Shown one piece after another: positions 1 to 8,965 of a stretch of DNA of 53,596 nt. Source of the stretch: Candidatus Wirthbacteria bacterium CG2_30_54_11 (GTDB taxonomy: Bacteria > Patescibacteriota > CG2-30-54-11); the NCBI GenBank assembly GCA_001873755.1, contig MNZT01000052.1, forward strand, positions 1 to 53,596, given 5' to 3'. Positions within the stretch are counted from its first letter, which is position 1. Every line of letters starts with the position of its first letter. The notes beneath the pieces are model-generated. The model was given only the letters and a program-made list of their open reading frames with translations. It was not told the origin of the DNA and did not search any database. The translations under genes were made by a program, and so were the position numbers.

Positions 1-3000
1 GGCCGGGGCGTTCAGGGTGAAGTGATCGTTCGCAGCCGGGTTCACGGTAACTGCGGTCGAGGTCGCCGCGGTGAGCCCATCCACGCTGGCCGTCACTGTG
101 ATGGTGCCGGGTGCCGTTGCGACGGTATAGGTCAGATCGTCAAAGGTCGCGAGGCCGGCTGCTGCCGCCTGCGTTGTGATCCCGGTAGCGAAAGAGCCGG
201 AACTGGGGGTCATGAGCACGCCATCGGTATCCGCGGTCTGGTTGCCATACTGGTCAGCGATCTGGACCGTGAAGCTGGTCCAGGTGGCCCCCGCGGTGAC
301 CGATGCGTCCGGTTGTGCCACGAACAGGAGTTTATTCTTCGTATCTGGGGTCACGGTGATAGTCTGATCATAGCCCGTGGAATTGATAGCACCGGCCACG
401 ACATGCACCGTGGCATCTTCCGCTTTGTAGAGCCTGAGGATGGACGTCCCGATACCGGCCGCGAACGTCACAGCTGTAACACTGCCAAAAGCGATATTGG
501 CCGAGGCATTGTTGCGGGCAGTAGGGTGAAAGGCAGGGTCTGGAGAATCAATAGCTCCGGAAAAGGTCAGGGATTTCGCCCCCGTATACCCAGTCGCTAC
601 ATTGTCATAGAGATCGTAAGCCGTGATGGTAGAAGTGTTCGTATCTCCCGAAATCATGGTCCCCGTGGCTGAGACGGTGAAATAGGTGGCCGTGGCCGGG
701 TCGACCGTGATAGCGGCAGTGGTTCCGGTCTTCAGATTGCGCGTGATGGTGATAGTAGGGGTCTCAATGCTGCGGTAGAGGAGAATATTGGAAGTGGTAA
801 AAAAACCATCGCCCGAGAGGTCGACATCCACCGTATAGCCAGCACCCAGCATGCTCGTGCCGTCATAACTCGGGTCGCTCGCACCGTCTGGAGCCTGAGT
901 CGCGGTCGTGGTAAAGGTCACACTGTCGGTGCCGTCAAAGGCCAGACCGGCCTCGTCCTTGGCCGTGACGTTGCTGTAGATATCATGCGCAGTGATAATC
1001 GAGGTAAAAGGTGTACCCGCGACCTGAGTGCCGATGGCCGCCCAGTGGAAGTGGTCGAGGTTGGCAGGCTGTACCGTCACAGCTCCGGACGCACCGGTGG
1101 CGGTCAGGATGCCTGAGGTCGCATTGACTGTGATCGAGGTGGCGGTCGTGTAGGTGATATCGTCGAAGGTCGCCAGGCCGCTCGAAGCCGCCCGGGTCGT
1201 CGTACCGGTCGCGAACGAGCCGGCACTGGGGGCGATGACGACATTGTCCGTATCCGCGGTACGGTTGCCGTAGGCATCGGTGATCTCCACGGTGAAATTC
1301 GTCCAGGTGGCACCGGCTACGACCGGGGAAGCTGGTTCAGCGACCCAGAGAAGTTTTGCTTTGGTGTCGACAGAGACCGCGACATGCAGGTCGTACGAAA
1401 GGTCGCCGCTGGTATCAACGCCGACATTGGTGCCATTTGCGATATCGATAACGGCATTTTCAGCTTTATAGAAGGCGAGTGTCGAAGTAGCCACGCCGGC
1501 GGCGAACGTAACGACCGTGTTGGTGCCAAAATTGACAGGAAGAGCATCTTTGTCAGACGCAGTCGCAGCGGTCACGGGGGCAGCCGAAGGGTTCGCCCCG
1601 GAAAAGGTCAGGGTCTTGTCCCCGGTGTAATTGGTGTCGACGTTGCCGTACTGGTCGTACGCCGTGATGGTCACGACGTTAGTCCCTCCGGCAGTGGTCG
1701 CCGGGTCGCCAATGATCACGAGGTGGGTCGCAGCATCGGGCGTGACCGAAAGAGCATCAGTGGCATCATCAATACCGTCCGTGCCGTCCGGTGCGGCAGC
1801 GTCGGAAGCAGTGATGGTCCAGTCCCCGACCTTGTCATCGAAATAGTAGAACGTCTGAGTGCTCGACAGGTCATCAATATCTACAGACAAAACAACTCCA
1901 CCACCTGAGGATGCCCGCAGTTCTTGGTTGCCGGTGGAGTCACTGAACAGATATACCGTCTGAGTACCAGAGGTCACCAGGTTACTGTAAAGGTCGTGAC
2001 GGGTCACGGTATAGGTGTTTTCGGTACCGGCAACAGGGTCAGCCGGTGAGCTCAGATGGAAATGATCGACGCTCGAAACATTCACGGTGATGGCGGTCTG
2101 GGCGCCGGTTTCCGGACCAGTGGTCGAGGTCACCGTGACCGACTGTTCCCCTGAAGTGGTCAGGGTGACTTCATCAGTGAACGTATGCACTCCGTTGTCG
2201 CCGACGAGGAACGTGTAGTCAGCCGGCAGTACGGTTGAGAGACCTGCATCGGTAGAGGTGAAATGGATCTCGCCCACATAGTCGGTCTGGGTATTGCCAA
2301 AGGCATCAAGTGCGGTGACCATCGGAGAAACGGTCGTCCCGGCAGTAACCGGATCGGTAATGCCGGTCACCGTAAAAGAAGCCAACGCTCCGGGATTAAC
2401 CGTAATAGCAGCGGAACTGGTCGTGATCGTAGCGATGGAATCAGCCGCCAGGGTGAGCTGAGGGGTTTCAGTCGCTTTGTACAGGATGACATTGTTGGCG
2501 GTCGTGGCTGTCCCTGAGGCCATGTTCAGCGTAAAGGTCGTGCTGGCTCCGCCGGTCAGAATGCTGATGTCATTATAGGTGGGATTCTGACCGCCCTGGG
2601 CGGCGGCACTGGAGGTGATGGTAAACGTTTCGCTGCCCAAAGCCGAACCGTCGGTCTGTTTGGTGGTCTGGTTGTTATTGGAATCATGCGCTGTGACGGT
2701 GAGGGTAAAACCAGTACCGGCCGTTTCGGTCCCGGCGTTCTGGGTTGCTATATCCCAATGGTCGAGATTGGCTGGGATGACAGTGATCGTCCCCGAATCG
2801 GTCGGGGTCAAAGCACCTGAAGTGGCTCTGATCGCGGCAGTACCCGCGAGATGTCCGGTGAACACGGCACTGGCGCCGCCCGCGACGAGATCTCCGTCTA
2901 CCACGCCAGCTGACTTGGACGGCAGCGACCAGGCATCGGCTGCCACATTGGCGACAAAGTTATCATACTGGTCACGAGTGATCGCATACACGGTGAGCGA

Positions 3001-4734
3001 GGCGCCTGCGGCCAGGTCCTGCGCCCCGACCACGCTCCCGGCGCCGTTGGCCAGCGTCTCCACCAAAACCTTGGTCGCCGTGCCGGATGCAAAAACAACA
3101 TCCTGCGTCGATCCTACTGAGTATCCCGTAACAGCGGAATCCGTCAAAGTCAAGTTCACCGTTTCGGCAGTCGTATCTGAAATATCCTTGGTCCCTACGC
3201 CATCAACGATATCCACGACACCTTCCCCTGTGGCTGACCCGTCTGAGTTGAGGGTCACATCCTTATCCTTGTCCAGTCCGGTAGTGATAATGTTGTCGTA
3301 CTGGTCCTGTAATTGGACCGTCACGGTGACGGCAGCGTCAGTAGTGCCATCAGCGGGATTGATGATGACGAACTTATTGGCGGCGCCATGCAACACGGTG
3401 ATATCACCTGAAAGCGTATCCGTCTGCGCTACGACCGCACCCACATCGGTCACGGCCTGGGCGGACCATGTGTAGGCGGTGCCCACTGTCTGTTCTACGC
3501 TGATCCCGCCCACCCGAACCGTAAAAGACCCCAGCGAGGTCTGACTGGTGGTGACGGGAATGGTCATGGTGGAGGCAGTATTGGCAAAACCGGTCCCGTC
3601 GATGCCGATCCCGGTTGTTCCAGCCGTGGTGCTGATCCAGCCGGAACCGTCGGCATCGAAATTCGTCGCTCCGCCGGTCATGGACACGACAATGGACATA
3701 TCGGTGGTGAGGAGCACCCCACCGGTATTATCAATCGCTATGTTCCAGAACGTATTGGCCTCTCCGGCGACATCATCGGTGCCGGACGCGACCGGAGCCA
3801 CGGTGACAGAGCCGAAGGCAGTGGCAGTCATGGTGATGTCCGTGCTTTCTTCGTCAGTCACGGCCAGACTATTGGCAGACTGCAGATGGATATCTTCCGC
3901 CAGGTTATATTCACAGCCGGCGAAGGTCGCGATACCGTTGGTCATGGTGACGGGATTGACCGTACAGGCAAGCGCGCCGCCCGCGGTCACCGCGCCGCCC
4001 GCAGCGGTCTCGACGCTGAGGGTCACTGTCGCGACGTCATTATCGACCGTATTGTGGTACTGGTCCTGCAGGGTCACGATGGGCTGCTGCACAAAAGTTT
4101 CCCCGGTATTGGCAGTACCGGATGGCTGCTGGGTAAAGTTGACGTGAGTCTCGGTGCCGGCTATTTCGGTCAGCGTACCGAAATTCGTTGCCCCATTGGT
4201 TCCGTTGATGCTGGCCGTCCCTGAATTCAGAATATTCCCGGACGCCAGAGGCGTACCTGCGGTAGGACGAACCCTGACCGGGGTCACTCCACCAATAATC
4301 AAAGTATGGCTTACCGTGGTAGACGATGCGCTCACGGTAACCGTCAGAACCGAAGAGGTAAATCCTGTTCTGGACGCTGCGAGTTCCGCGCCTCCGGTGA
4401 TAGCGACATCCGGTGCGGATCCGATATCGTACTCAAATCCGGAAGGGACTGTGAGAATAATGGTTCCGGTACCGATCTCACCAAAAGCGGATTCAGCGAT
4501 GGCGATCGCTCCCAGGCTGGTCCAGCCTCCGGTTCCAAAGGTATCAGCGGATATCGTCGTTCCCCCGGCTGCCGGGGTGAGCCCCACCGCCGCATACGCC
4601 TGCTCCAGCTGCCCCAGCTGCGGGAATAACAGACTGACCGGTACCCCCCACGCCCACTGCAGCATGCTCATCAATCCGATTACAGCCCAGAGTTTTTTTA
4701 CCTTGGTAAACGGGAGGTGCAGCATTCCGGTCAT
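1..4734 (-). CDS. Giant secreted Ig-like repeat (Big_1/invasin-type) protein, C-terminus outside window
   Basis: One uninterrupted minus-strand frame runs from ATG at 4734 to the window edge (1578 codons, no stop). A Shine-Dalgarno AAGGAGA lies 5-10 bases upstream of the start. The N-terminus has a KVKK stretch, a hydrophobic segment (LWAVIGLMSMLQWAWG) and an AYAA site, so it is probably a secreted protein with a signal peptide. The rest is Thr/Ser/Ala/Gly-rich beta-sandwich sequence. Eleven copies of a D-x-Y/F-x-N motif (for example AYDQYGN, ITDAYGN, AHDIYSN) recur roughly every 95-125 residues, near residues 221, 474, 585, 681, 807, 911, 1024, 1150, 1248, 1371 and 1491; this is the hallmark of bacterial Ig-like Big_1/invasin domains. 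The 221-474 interval seems to hold a different domain. The family acts in adhesion or as a surface layer; the exact role and anchor cannot be told because the C-terminus is missing. Confidence 0.88.
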   Translation of the reverse strand, partial: MTGMLHLPFTKVKKLWAVIGLMSMLQWAWGVPVSLLFPQLGQLEQAYAAVGLTPAAGGTTISADTFGTGGWTSLGAIAIAESAFGEIGTGTIILTVPSGFEYDIGSAPDVAITGGAELAASRTGFTSSVLTVTVSASSTTVSHTLIIGGVTPVRVRPTAGTPLASGNILNSGTASINGTNGATNFGTLTEIAGTETHVNFTQQPSGTANTGETFVQQPIVTLQDQYHNTVDNDVATVTLSVETAAGGAVTAGGALACTVNPVTMTNGIATFAGCEYNLAEDIHLQSANSLAVTDEESTDITMTATAFGSVTVAPVASGTDDVAGEANTFWNIAIDNTGGVLLTTDMSIVVSMTGGATNFDADGSGWISTTAGTTGIGIDGTGFANTASTMTIPVTTSQTSLGSFTVRVGGISVEQTVGTAYTWSAQAVTDVGAVVAQTDTLSGDITVLHGAANKFVIINPADGTTDAAVTVTVQLQDQYDNIITTGLDKDKDVTLNSDGSATGEGVVDIVDGVGTKDISDTTAETVNLTLTDSAVTGYSVGSTQDVVFASGTATKVLVETLANGAGSVVGAQDLAAGASLTVYAITRDQYDNFVANVAADAWSLPSKSAGVVDGDLVAGGASAVFTGHLAGTAAIRATSGALTPTDSGTITVIPANLDHWDIATQNAGTETAGTGFTLTVTAHDSNNNQTTKQTDGSALGSETFTITSSAAAQGGQNPTYNDISILTGGASTTFTLNMASGTATTANNVILYKATETPQLTLAADSIATITTSSAAITVNPGALASFTVTGITDPVTAGTTVSPMVTALDAFGNTQTDYVGEIHFTSTDAGLSTVLPADYTFLVGDNGVHTFTDEVTLTTSGEQSVTVTSTTGPETGAQTAITVNVSSVDHFHLSSPADPVAGTENTYTVTRHDLYSNLVTSGTQTVYLFSDSTGNQELRASSGGGVVLSVDIDDLSSTQTFYYFDDKVGDWTITASDAAAPDGTDGIDDATDALSVTPDAATHLVIIGDPATTAGGTNVVTITAYDQYGNVDTNYTGDKTLTFSGANPSAAPVTAATASDKDALPVNFGTNTVVTFAAGVATSTLAFYKAENAVIDIANGTNVGVDTSGDLSYDLHVAVSVDTKAKLLWVAEPASPVVAGATWTNFTVEITDAYGNRTADTDNVVIAPSAGSFATGTTTRAASSGLATFDDITYTTATSITVNATSGILTATGASGAVTVQPANLDHFHWAAIGTQVAGTPFTSIITAHDIYSNVTAKDEAGLAFDGTDSVTFTTTATQAPDGASDPSYDGTSMLGAGYTVDVDLSGDGFFTTSNILLYRSIETPTITITRNLKTGTTAAITVDPATATYFTVSATGTMISGDTNTSTITAYDLYDNVATGYTGAKSLTFSGAIDSPDPAFHPTARNNASANIAFGSVTAVTFAAGIGTSILRLYKAEDATVHVVAGAINSTGYDQTITVTPDTKNKLLFVAQPDASVTAGATWTSFTVQIADQYGNQTADTDGVLMTPSSGSFATGITTQAAAAGLATFDDLTYTVATAPGTITVTASVDGLTAATSTAVTVNPAANDHFTLNAPA

Positions 4735-4779
4735 GGTATCTCCTTGGAATAGATTGATTGACGGCGCAACCGCAAATAA

Positions 4780-4809
4780 CTGAACACCCGTACATCTGAC
4801 GGGTTTCAG
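4780..4809 (-). other. Leader hairpin upstream of the giant Ig-like protein gene
   Basis: An inverted repeat (arms 4780-4791 and 4799-4809, one bulged base, 7-nt loop) lies about 45-75 bases upstream of the start at 4734. The A/T-alternating stretch at 4811-4820 just upstream of it could hold the -10 region. No U-run follows the hairpin in the minus direction, so a 5'-UTR stem (stability or regulation) is more likely than a terminator. Confidence 0.4.
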
Positions 4810-4967
4810 CATATATATATGTATTGGTTCGGTTTTTTCATTAGGTATTGAGTCGGTAGGACACCGTAAAAGCGCTCCCACGGTACCATCATTCCAAAAC
4901 GAGTACAAGACAACAAAACGCGTAAACAGAAATGATCAAAAAACGGATAGAAAATCGGGAATAGACG

Positions 4968-5804
4968 ATGTACAATAAAAAAGCGCCTGCTTTAAACCAA
5001 TTATGCTGGATACCTATGTTCCTCCACCTCGTCGCTGATTATGGCAAAAACGACCTCGCCTTCAACGAAGTGATCACCCACCTGAAACTCAGCCATCCCC
5101 ATGTCGATGTCTTTCCTATCTCCGTACCCCCTTTTTCAACTATTGCCACGGGCTTCGTCATCGGGCAGCTGTCCCTGCAGGCTGCCGAAGGTATGGGCAT
5201 CTATGCCAATACCGCCCCCCGGAAGGATGAACGACAGGCCAGACTCAGGAATGCCGGCGAATCCTTTGTCTATGCCCGTCTGAAGAACGGCGTCCCTATC
5301 ATGGCCGTGAATTCCGGCTACAGTCTGTCCTTTGTCAAAAAAGAGATCGCCGCCCTGCACCGGGTAAAAATATCCAATGAAGGCTCCCAGTTCCGCTCCC
5401 GCGACAATTTTCCGGAACCGGTGATCAGCATCATGCGCGGCGAAGTGAACCATATCGGCGCTGCAGTCAACCCGGATACCATACCCGACCCTCCCGAAAA
5501 ATGTGTGGTCTGGATCGACGGCTACGGCAATATCAAAACCTCCATCCGCCTCTCGTCCATCAAGTATAAACCGGGGGACGCGGTGAAGATCACCCTGAAC
5601 ACCACGACGCACCAGGCCACCTTTGCTCCGGGGACATTCGAAGTACACGAGGGGGAACTGGCTTTTGCCCCGGGCTCTTCCGGCGGCGACGACCGGTTCA
5701 TGGAGCTGTTCCTGCGCGGCGGCAACGCGTACAAGGCATTCAATAAAGCTAGAGTGGGGCAGGAGATCGCGCATGAAAAATACATAAACGGTAAGAACGA
5801 ATAA
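4968..5804 (+). CDS. SAM hydroxide adenosyltransferase-like protein (DUF62/chlorinase-fluorinase superfamily)
   Basis: 278 residues. The family hydrolyses S-adenosylmethionine to adenosine and methionine in the cytoplasm; halogenating members are a minority. Family features visible: an N-terminal Asp motif (VADYGKND, residues 22-29), an N-x-G-Y/F-xxx-F segment (NSGYSLSF), and the C-terminal barrel with VWIDGYGNIKT and GELAFAPGSSGG followed by MELFLRGGNA, where the NA end matches the usual substrate-binding part. The length fits the family. A second ATG at 5016 (MFLHLVADYG) has an equally plausible ribosome site and may be the true start. The glycosyltransferase gene begins 11 bases downstream, so the two are probably co-transcribed. 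A halogenase role is not supported. Confidence 0.82.
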   Translation: MYNKKAPALNQLCWIPMFLHLVADYGKNDLAFNEVITHLKLSHPHVDVFPISVPPFSTIATGFVIGQLSLQAAEGMGIYANTAPRKDERQARLRNAGESFVYARLKNGVPIMAVNSGYSLSFVKKEIAALHRVKISNEGSQFRSRDNFPEPVISIMRGEVNHIGAAVNPDTIPDPPEKCVVWIDGYGNIKTSIRLSSIKYKPGDAVKITLNTTTHQATFAPGTFEVHEGELAFAPGSSGGDDRFMELFLRGGNAYKAFNKARVGQEIAHEKYINGKNE

Positions 5805-5815
5805 GGAAATTGCTC

Positions 5816-7876
5816 TTGGGCGAACCGAATTGGGTATTCATCATCCCTGTGCTCAATGAGTCATCGATCATCGGCAGATCGCTGCATATCCTCGACTCTG
5901 CGATCAGGCAGGGGAAATCGAAGTTCGGCGAGTGCACGATCGTGGTCGCGGATAACGGCTCCTCTGACGATACCGGAGCCCGGGTCACTGCCGTCATGGC
6001 AGAGCTGCAGACTCCGGTCGTCTATCAGCACATTCCTGACCGTGGACGGGGCATCGCTATCCGTCTCGTGCTCGAACGGGTCCGTGCCCGGAATTATTGC
6101 TATCTCGATGCCGATCTCCCCCTGGAACTGACCGCTCTGCCCGGACTGCTGGAACCGATCCAGGAAGGCCGTGCTGATATCACCGTTCTTTCCCGCCGGG
6201 GACAACGACCCTTTTTCAGACGGATCCTGACCGGACTGATGAAAAAAATCAATTCCACTCTCCTGCACCTGGATTTCGACGACTGCCAGAGCGGGGTCAA
6301 AGCTTTCAGCTCCCGGGCAGCAGAATTGATGAAACAATGCCGGGAGCCGGGCTATTTTCTGGATACCGAATTCCTCTCACTCGCACAGTCTCAAAATCTC
6401 CGCATTCACCAAGAACCCACCCCCTGGATCGAGCGACGGTACCCCGAACGGCAAAGCAAAGTCAGACCTGTCAAAGACAGCCTTCAAGCCCTGTCAGCTC
6501 AAAAAAGGATCTTCTGCCGTCAGTATCCCCAGGCTGTCGGAGCGATCAAGCATCTGTTCGGACTGGTGGCACTTCTCGCCGTATCGTATACTGTCTTCAC
6601 TCTCTTCTGGCTTACCTTCCCGGCACCCGTCCACAGACTGGAAACGATCTCTATTCTCTTTTGTGTTTTCCATTGGCTTGCGTATCTGGTGCTGGTCCAC
6701 GGCCTGATACGATCTACCGCCATACCGGCCAGACTCCTGACCACGATCATCATGCTGCTGGCTGCCGCCGTGTATCTCGTCCTTGCCCTGCAGCCACCCA
6801 GTCTGTCCCAGGATCTGTACTGGAATCTGCTGCTCGGCAAAGGATCTGCCATCTATCACCTGTCACCCTATGTCACCACGCCCAATGATCTTACGTTCGA
6901 CTCTTGGTCTGCCAATGTAACCACCTGGCGTGACCTGTCCATGACCCATGGTCCTCTATGGGCAGCATTCCTTCATTTAGTGGTTTCACTGGTACCGACC
7001 AGTCAGATCCAGGCGATCATTCTAGTCAAGCTGCTATTTGGCGGCCTCCTTCTGTTTTGCCTGCACCTCTGGCGCAGCCTCATGAAAAATCACCTCAGCG
7101 AAAAAGCACTTCCCCTGCTGCTGGGGCTGCTTGCTTTCAATCCCCTGGTCCTCCAGCACATCCCCGTCGATGGTCACAATGACATTCTGGTCATGCTCGG
7201 GATACTGATCAGCTACTATTTTCTACAACAGAAAAAATATGCCCTGTGCCTGATCTCTCTGATCCTGGCCGGAGGGGTGAAATATGCACCCTGGCTGCTC
7301 CTGCCGATCCCGATCGTGGAGCTGTGGCGCTCCCCGGGGACCTGGAAAGCAAAAAGTCGAACCCTGTTTCTCACTGTTCTCGGCAGCGTCCTGTTGCTCG
7401 CCGCCATGTACTGGCCATACGGGATATCCGCTCTGCAGCCGCCCGGTCTCGTCGAGGAGCTCACCAAACGCCTAGACCTCCTGGCCACCCTGCCCGGGGC
7501 CCTGATTCTGCTGGCGCTCTTTCGACTGACCGTCGCCCAGCTCCATCTGGTCGGTCTGCTGCTTTTTACCGGCGCCCTGGGGTATTTCATCTACCGCCGG
7601 AAAACAATCCTGGCTTATACGGTTCCATTTCTGGTCCTGTTTTTCTGGGGCACCAGCTGGTTCATGCCCTGGTACATCCTCTGGGTGTATCTCTTCCTTC
7701 CCTTCCTGGTTTCCCTCCCGGGATTTCTCGTGCTCACCCTGCTGATCTATTTTTCTTCGGTCGGCTTCCACGGCCTGTTTCTTCTGACTCTCCTGCTTTT
7801 TTTATCGACCGTGTGGGTCTTACTGTCAACCGCGTGGGGCAAGAAAAAAAGTATATGCTGCGCACCGGATGGTTGA
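5816..7876 (+). CDS. Fused GT2 glycosyltransferase and GT-C/GT87-type polytopic membrane glycosyltransferase
   Basis: About 686 residues. Residues 1-230 are a GT-A fold family-2 domain of the dolichyl-phosphate mannose synthase type: DNGSSDDT, the metal-binding YLDADLP, DCQSGVKAFS and the RRYPERQSKVRP segment. After a short linker follow about ten membrane helices resembling lipid-linked-sugar-dependent GT87 (DUF2029) enzymes: SPYVTTPND, THGPLWAAF, NPLVLQHIPVDGHNDILVM and GGVKYAPWLLLPI. A single chain may therefore make a polyprenyl-phosphate sugar on the cytoplasmic side and use it on the outer side; this is inference. A TTG at 5816 with AAGGA eight bases upstream fits best; TTG at 5810 is also in frame. 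It follows the SAM hydrolase-like gene closely. Confidence 0.85.
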   Translation: MGEPNWVFIIPVLNESSIIGRSLHILDSAIRQGKSKFGECTIVVADNGSSDDTGARVTAVMAELQTPVVYQHIPDRGRGIAIRLVLERVRARNYCYLDADLPLELTALPGLLEPIQEGRADITVLSRRGQRPFFRRILTGLMKKINSTLLHLDFDDCQSGVKAFSSRAAELMKQCREPGYFLDTEFLSLAQSQNLRIHQEPTPWIERRYPERQSKVRPVKDSLQALSAQKRIFCRQYPQAVGAIKHLFGLVALLAVSYTVFTLFWLTFPAPVHRLETISILFCVFHWLAYLVLVHGLIRSTAIPARLLTTIIMLLAAAVYLVLALQPPSLSQDLYWNLLLGKGSAIYHLSPYVTTPNDLTFDSWSANVTTWRDLSMTHGPLWAAFLHLVVSLVPTSQIQAIILVKLLFGGLLLFCLHLWRSLMKNHLSEKALPLLLGLLAFNPLVLQHIPVDGHNDILVMLGILISYYFLQQKKYALCLISLILAGGVKYAPWLLLPIPIVELWRSPGTWKAKSRTLFLTVLGSVLLLAAMYWPYGISALQPPGLVEELTKRLDLLATLPGALILLALFRLTVAQLHLVGLLLFTGALGYFIYRRKTILAYTVPFLVLFFWGTSWFMPWYILWVYLFLPFLVSLPGFLVLTLLIYFSSVGFHGLFLLTLLLFLSTVWVLLSTAWGKKKSICCAPDG

Positions 7877-7916
7877 AATCTCTGTGGTATCATCTCCTCC
7901 ATCCGCCCCTGATATC

Positions 7917-8180
7917 TTAGCTCAGGTCTTTCTTCTTTTCCTCAAATTCTTTCCGGTCGATCTCTCCTTTGGCATACCGTTCCCGCAGTATATCCAGCGG
8001 GTCTGACCGCATATCGCCATGACCCATGCAGTGATGACCCATCCCGTGCGGACGGCGAAGCATGGAGATGATCATATACACGACCAGCACCCAGAACACC
8101 ATCATGAAAAACCCACCGATCATTCCCGTCCATCCCAACGTCGTGCCACCTTCCACACCCCGATACAATGCGTAATGCAT
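7917..8180 (-). CDS. Small SHOCT-domain membrane protein
   Basis: 87 residues. One transmembrane helix (GMIGGFFMMVFWVLVVYMII) is followed by a His/Met-rich linker (HGMGHHCMGHGDM) and a C-terminal SHOCT motif (DPLDILRERYAKGEIDRKEF). SHOCT is a short helical module found at the ends of many membrane proteins; its role is unknown. The Met/His linker could bind metal, but this is a guess. The start at 8180 has GAGG eight bases upstream and a good promoter; a longer in-frame ATG at 8294 lies within the divergent palindrome and is unlikely. The gene is divergent from the CPBP-PadR operon and converges with the glycosyltransferase. Confidence 0.8.
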   Translation of the reverse strand: MHYALYRGVEGGTTLGWTGMIGGFFMMVFWVLVVYMIISMLRRPHGMGHHCMGHGDMRSDPLDILRERYAKGEIDRKEFEEKKKDLS

Positions 8181-8190
8181 TCGTGATCCT

Positions 8191-8219
8191 CGTATAGTGA
8201 TAAGTTGCGATCCACGCAA
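8191..8219 (-). promoter_or_regulatory. Sigma-70-like promoter of the SHOCT gene
   Basis: On the minus strand TTGCGT (8214-8219), a 17-base spacer and TATACG (8191-8196) precede the start at 8180 by about ten bases. The ribosome site GAGG lies between the -10 box and the start, so the leader would be very short. Confidence 0.5.
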
Positions 8220-8265
8220 CAAGTAAACCATAGATTTGTGAATAAACAATGGAGTCAGAACGGAC

Positions 8266-8292
8266 TTGACATAGCCATGTACTATGTATAAC
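8266..8292 (+). promoter_or_regulatory. Promoter of the CPBP-PadR-PspC operon
   Basis: TTGACA at 8266-8271 is a perfect -35 box; TATAAC (8287-8292) is the best -10 match but at 15 bases, with TAACAT at 17 bases as the alternative. Either way the elements overlap the 37-bp palindrome at 8271-8307, so binding there would block RNA polymerase. Confidence 0.6.
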
Positions 8293-8307
8293 ATAGTACA
8301 TGGCTAT
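8271..8307. promoter_or_regulatory. 37-bp near-perfect palindrome, candidate PadR operator
   Basis: Arms of 17 bp (8271-8287 and 8291-8307; outer part ATAGCCATGTACTATG) flank a 3-base centre. It contains nested ATGT/ACAT half-sites, the kind described for PadR-family operators. It covers the -10 region and the first ATG (8300) of the operon that encodes a PadR protein at 8966-9292, so autorepression is the simple reading. Regulator identity is inferred. Confidence 0.7.
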
Positions 8308-8950
8308 ATACTTTATGGCGTTCCAAATGAATAAACTGTTTACTCACCGTCTCTACTTCCTGTTCGACCTCGCTTTGCTGACTTTTTTCGCCAGTCTGTA
8401 CAACACCCCGGTTTTTTCTTTCCAGCACTATGAGATCCGGCTCGTCTTGTACGGCGTCGGGTTGTGTTATCTGGCCTTCGTAGGTTCTCAGTCCTCACTG
8501 ACCAGGACACAGCTCGGACTGTCGACCTCCGGTACCCGCAGGGCGATCAAGGATATGGCCGTCCCCGGCGGGGCTCTCATCCTGGCGATCCTTTTGAGCC
8601 GCTGGCTCCGGCCGGAGTGGTTCCGACTCGGGATCTCCAATACCTGGTCCTCCATCCCGGTACGCCTCTTTACCTACGCCCTGTTCTCGGTACCCATGCA
8701 GGAGTTGGCCTTCCGCGGCTACGTCATATCCCGGCTCGAACAATTCACGATGCGTCCCGGCATCATCATCACGGCCTCGGCGCTCATTTTCAGCTTCATC
8801 CACTGGCCTTTCGGCAGTCTCATGATGTCAGCCGGCACATTTGTCCTGGGGATCGTTTTTGCCCGTAATTTTCTCCGTCACCGCGACCTCATCACGGTCA
8901 TGACCGCCCACTGGGTCATCGGCGCCGTGCTGCTGCTCTGCATGATCTAA
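8300..8950 (+). CDS. CPBP-family (CAAX/ABI-type) intramembrane protease
   Basis: About 207-216 residues with six to seven predicted membrane helices. Family motifs are visible: PMQELAFRGYV (a variant of the usual EExxxR, with Gln in place of the first Glu), FSFIHWPF (FxxxH) and AHWVIGA (the last His motif). Members are membrane metalloproteases of the Rce1/ABI class, some acting on peptides or regulators; the substrate is unknown here. ATG codons at 8300, 8315 and 8327 are in frame. The first lies in the palindrome and would be leaderless; 8327 (MNKLFTHRL) begins just before the first helix. It is first in an operon with padR-like and PspC-like genes, suggesting envelope-stress function. Confidence 0.82.
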   Translation: MAIYFMAFQMNKLFTHRLYFLFDLALLTFFASLYNTPVFSFQHYEIRLVLYGVGLCYLAFVGSQSSLTRTQLGLSTSGTRRAIKDMAVPGGALILAILLSRWLRPEWFRLGISNTWSSIPVRLFTYALFSVPMQELAFRGYVISRLEQFTMRPGIIITASALIFSFIHWPFGSLMMSAGTFVLGIVFARNFLRHRDLITVMTAHWVIGAVLLLCMI

Positions 8951-8965
8951 ATACGAGGTGTGCAC

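Noticed and set aside
22..3475. Several plus-strand ORFs of 60-290 codons across 22-4783
   Set aside because: They are the reverse of one long open minus frame with Ig repeats, signal peptide and ribosome site; the plus frames show no family features.
4968..5804. Fluorinase or chlorinase function
   Set aside because: General family match only; halogenase-specific residues cannot be assigned, and most relatives are SAM hydrolases.
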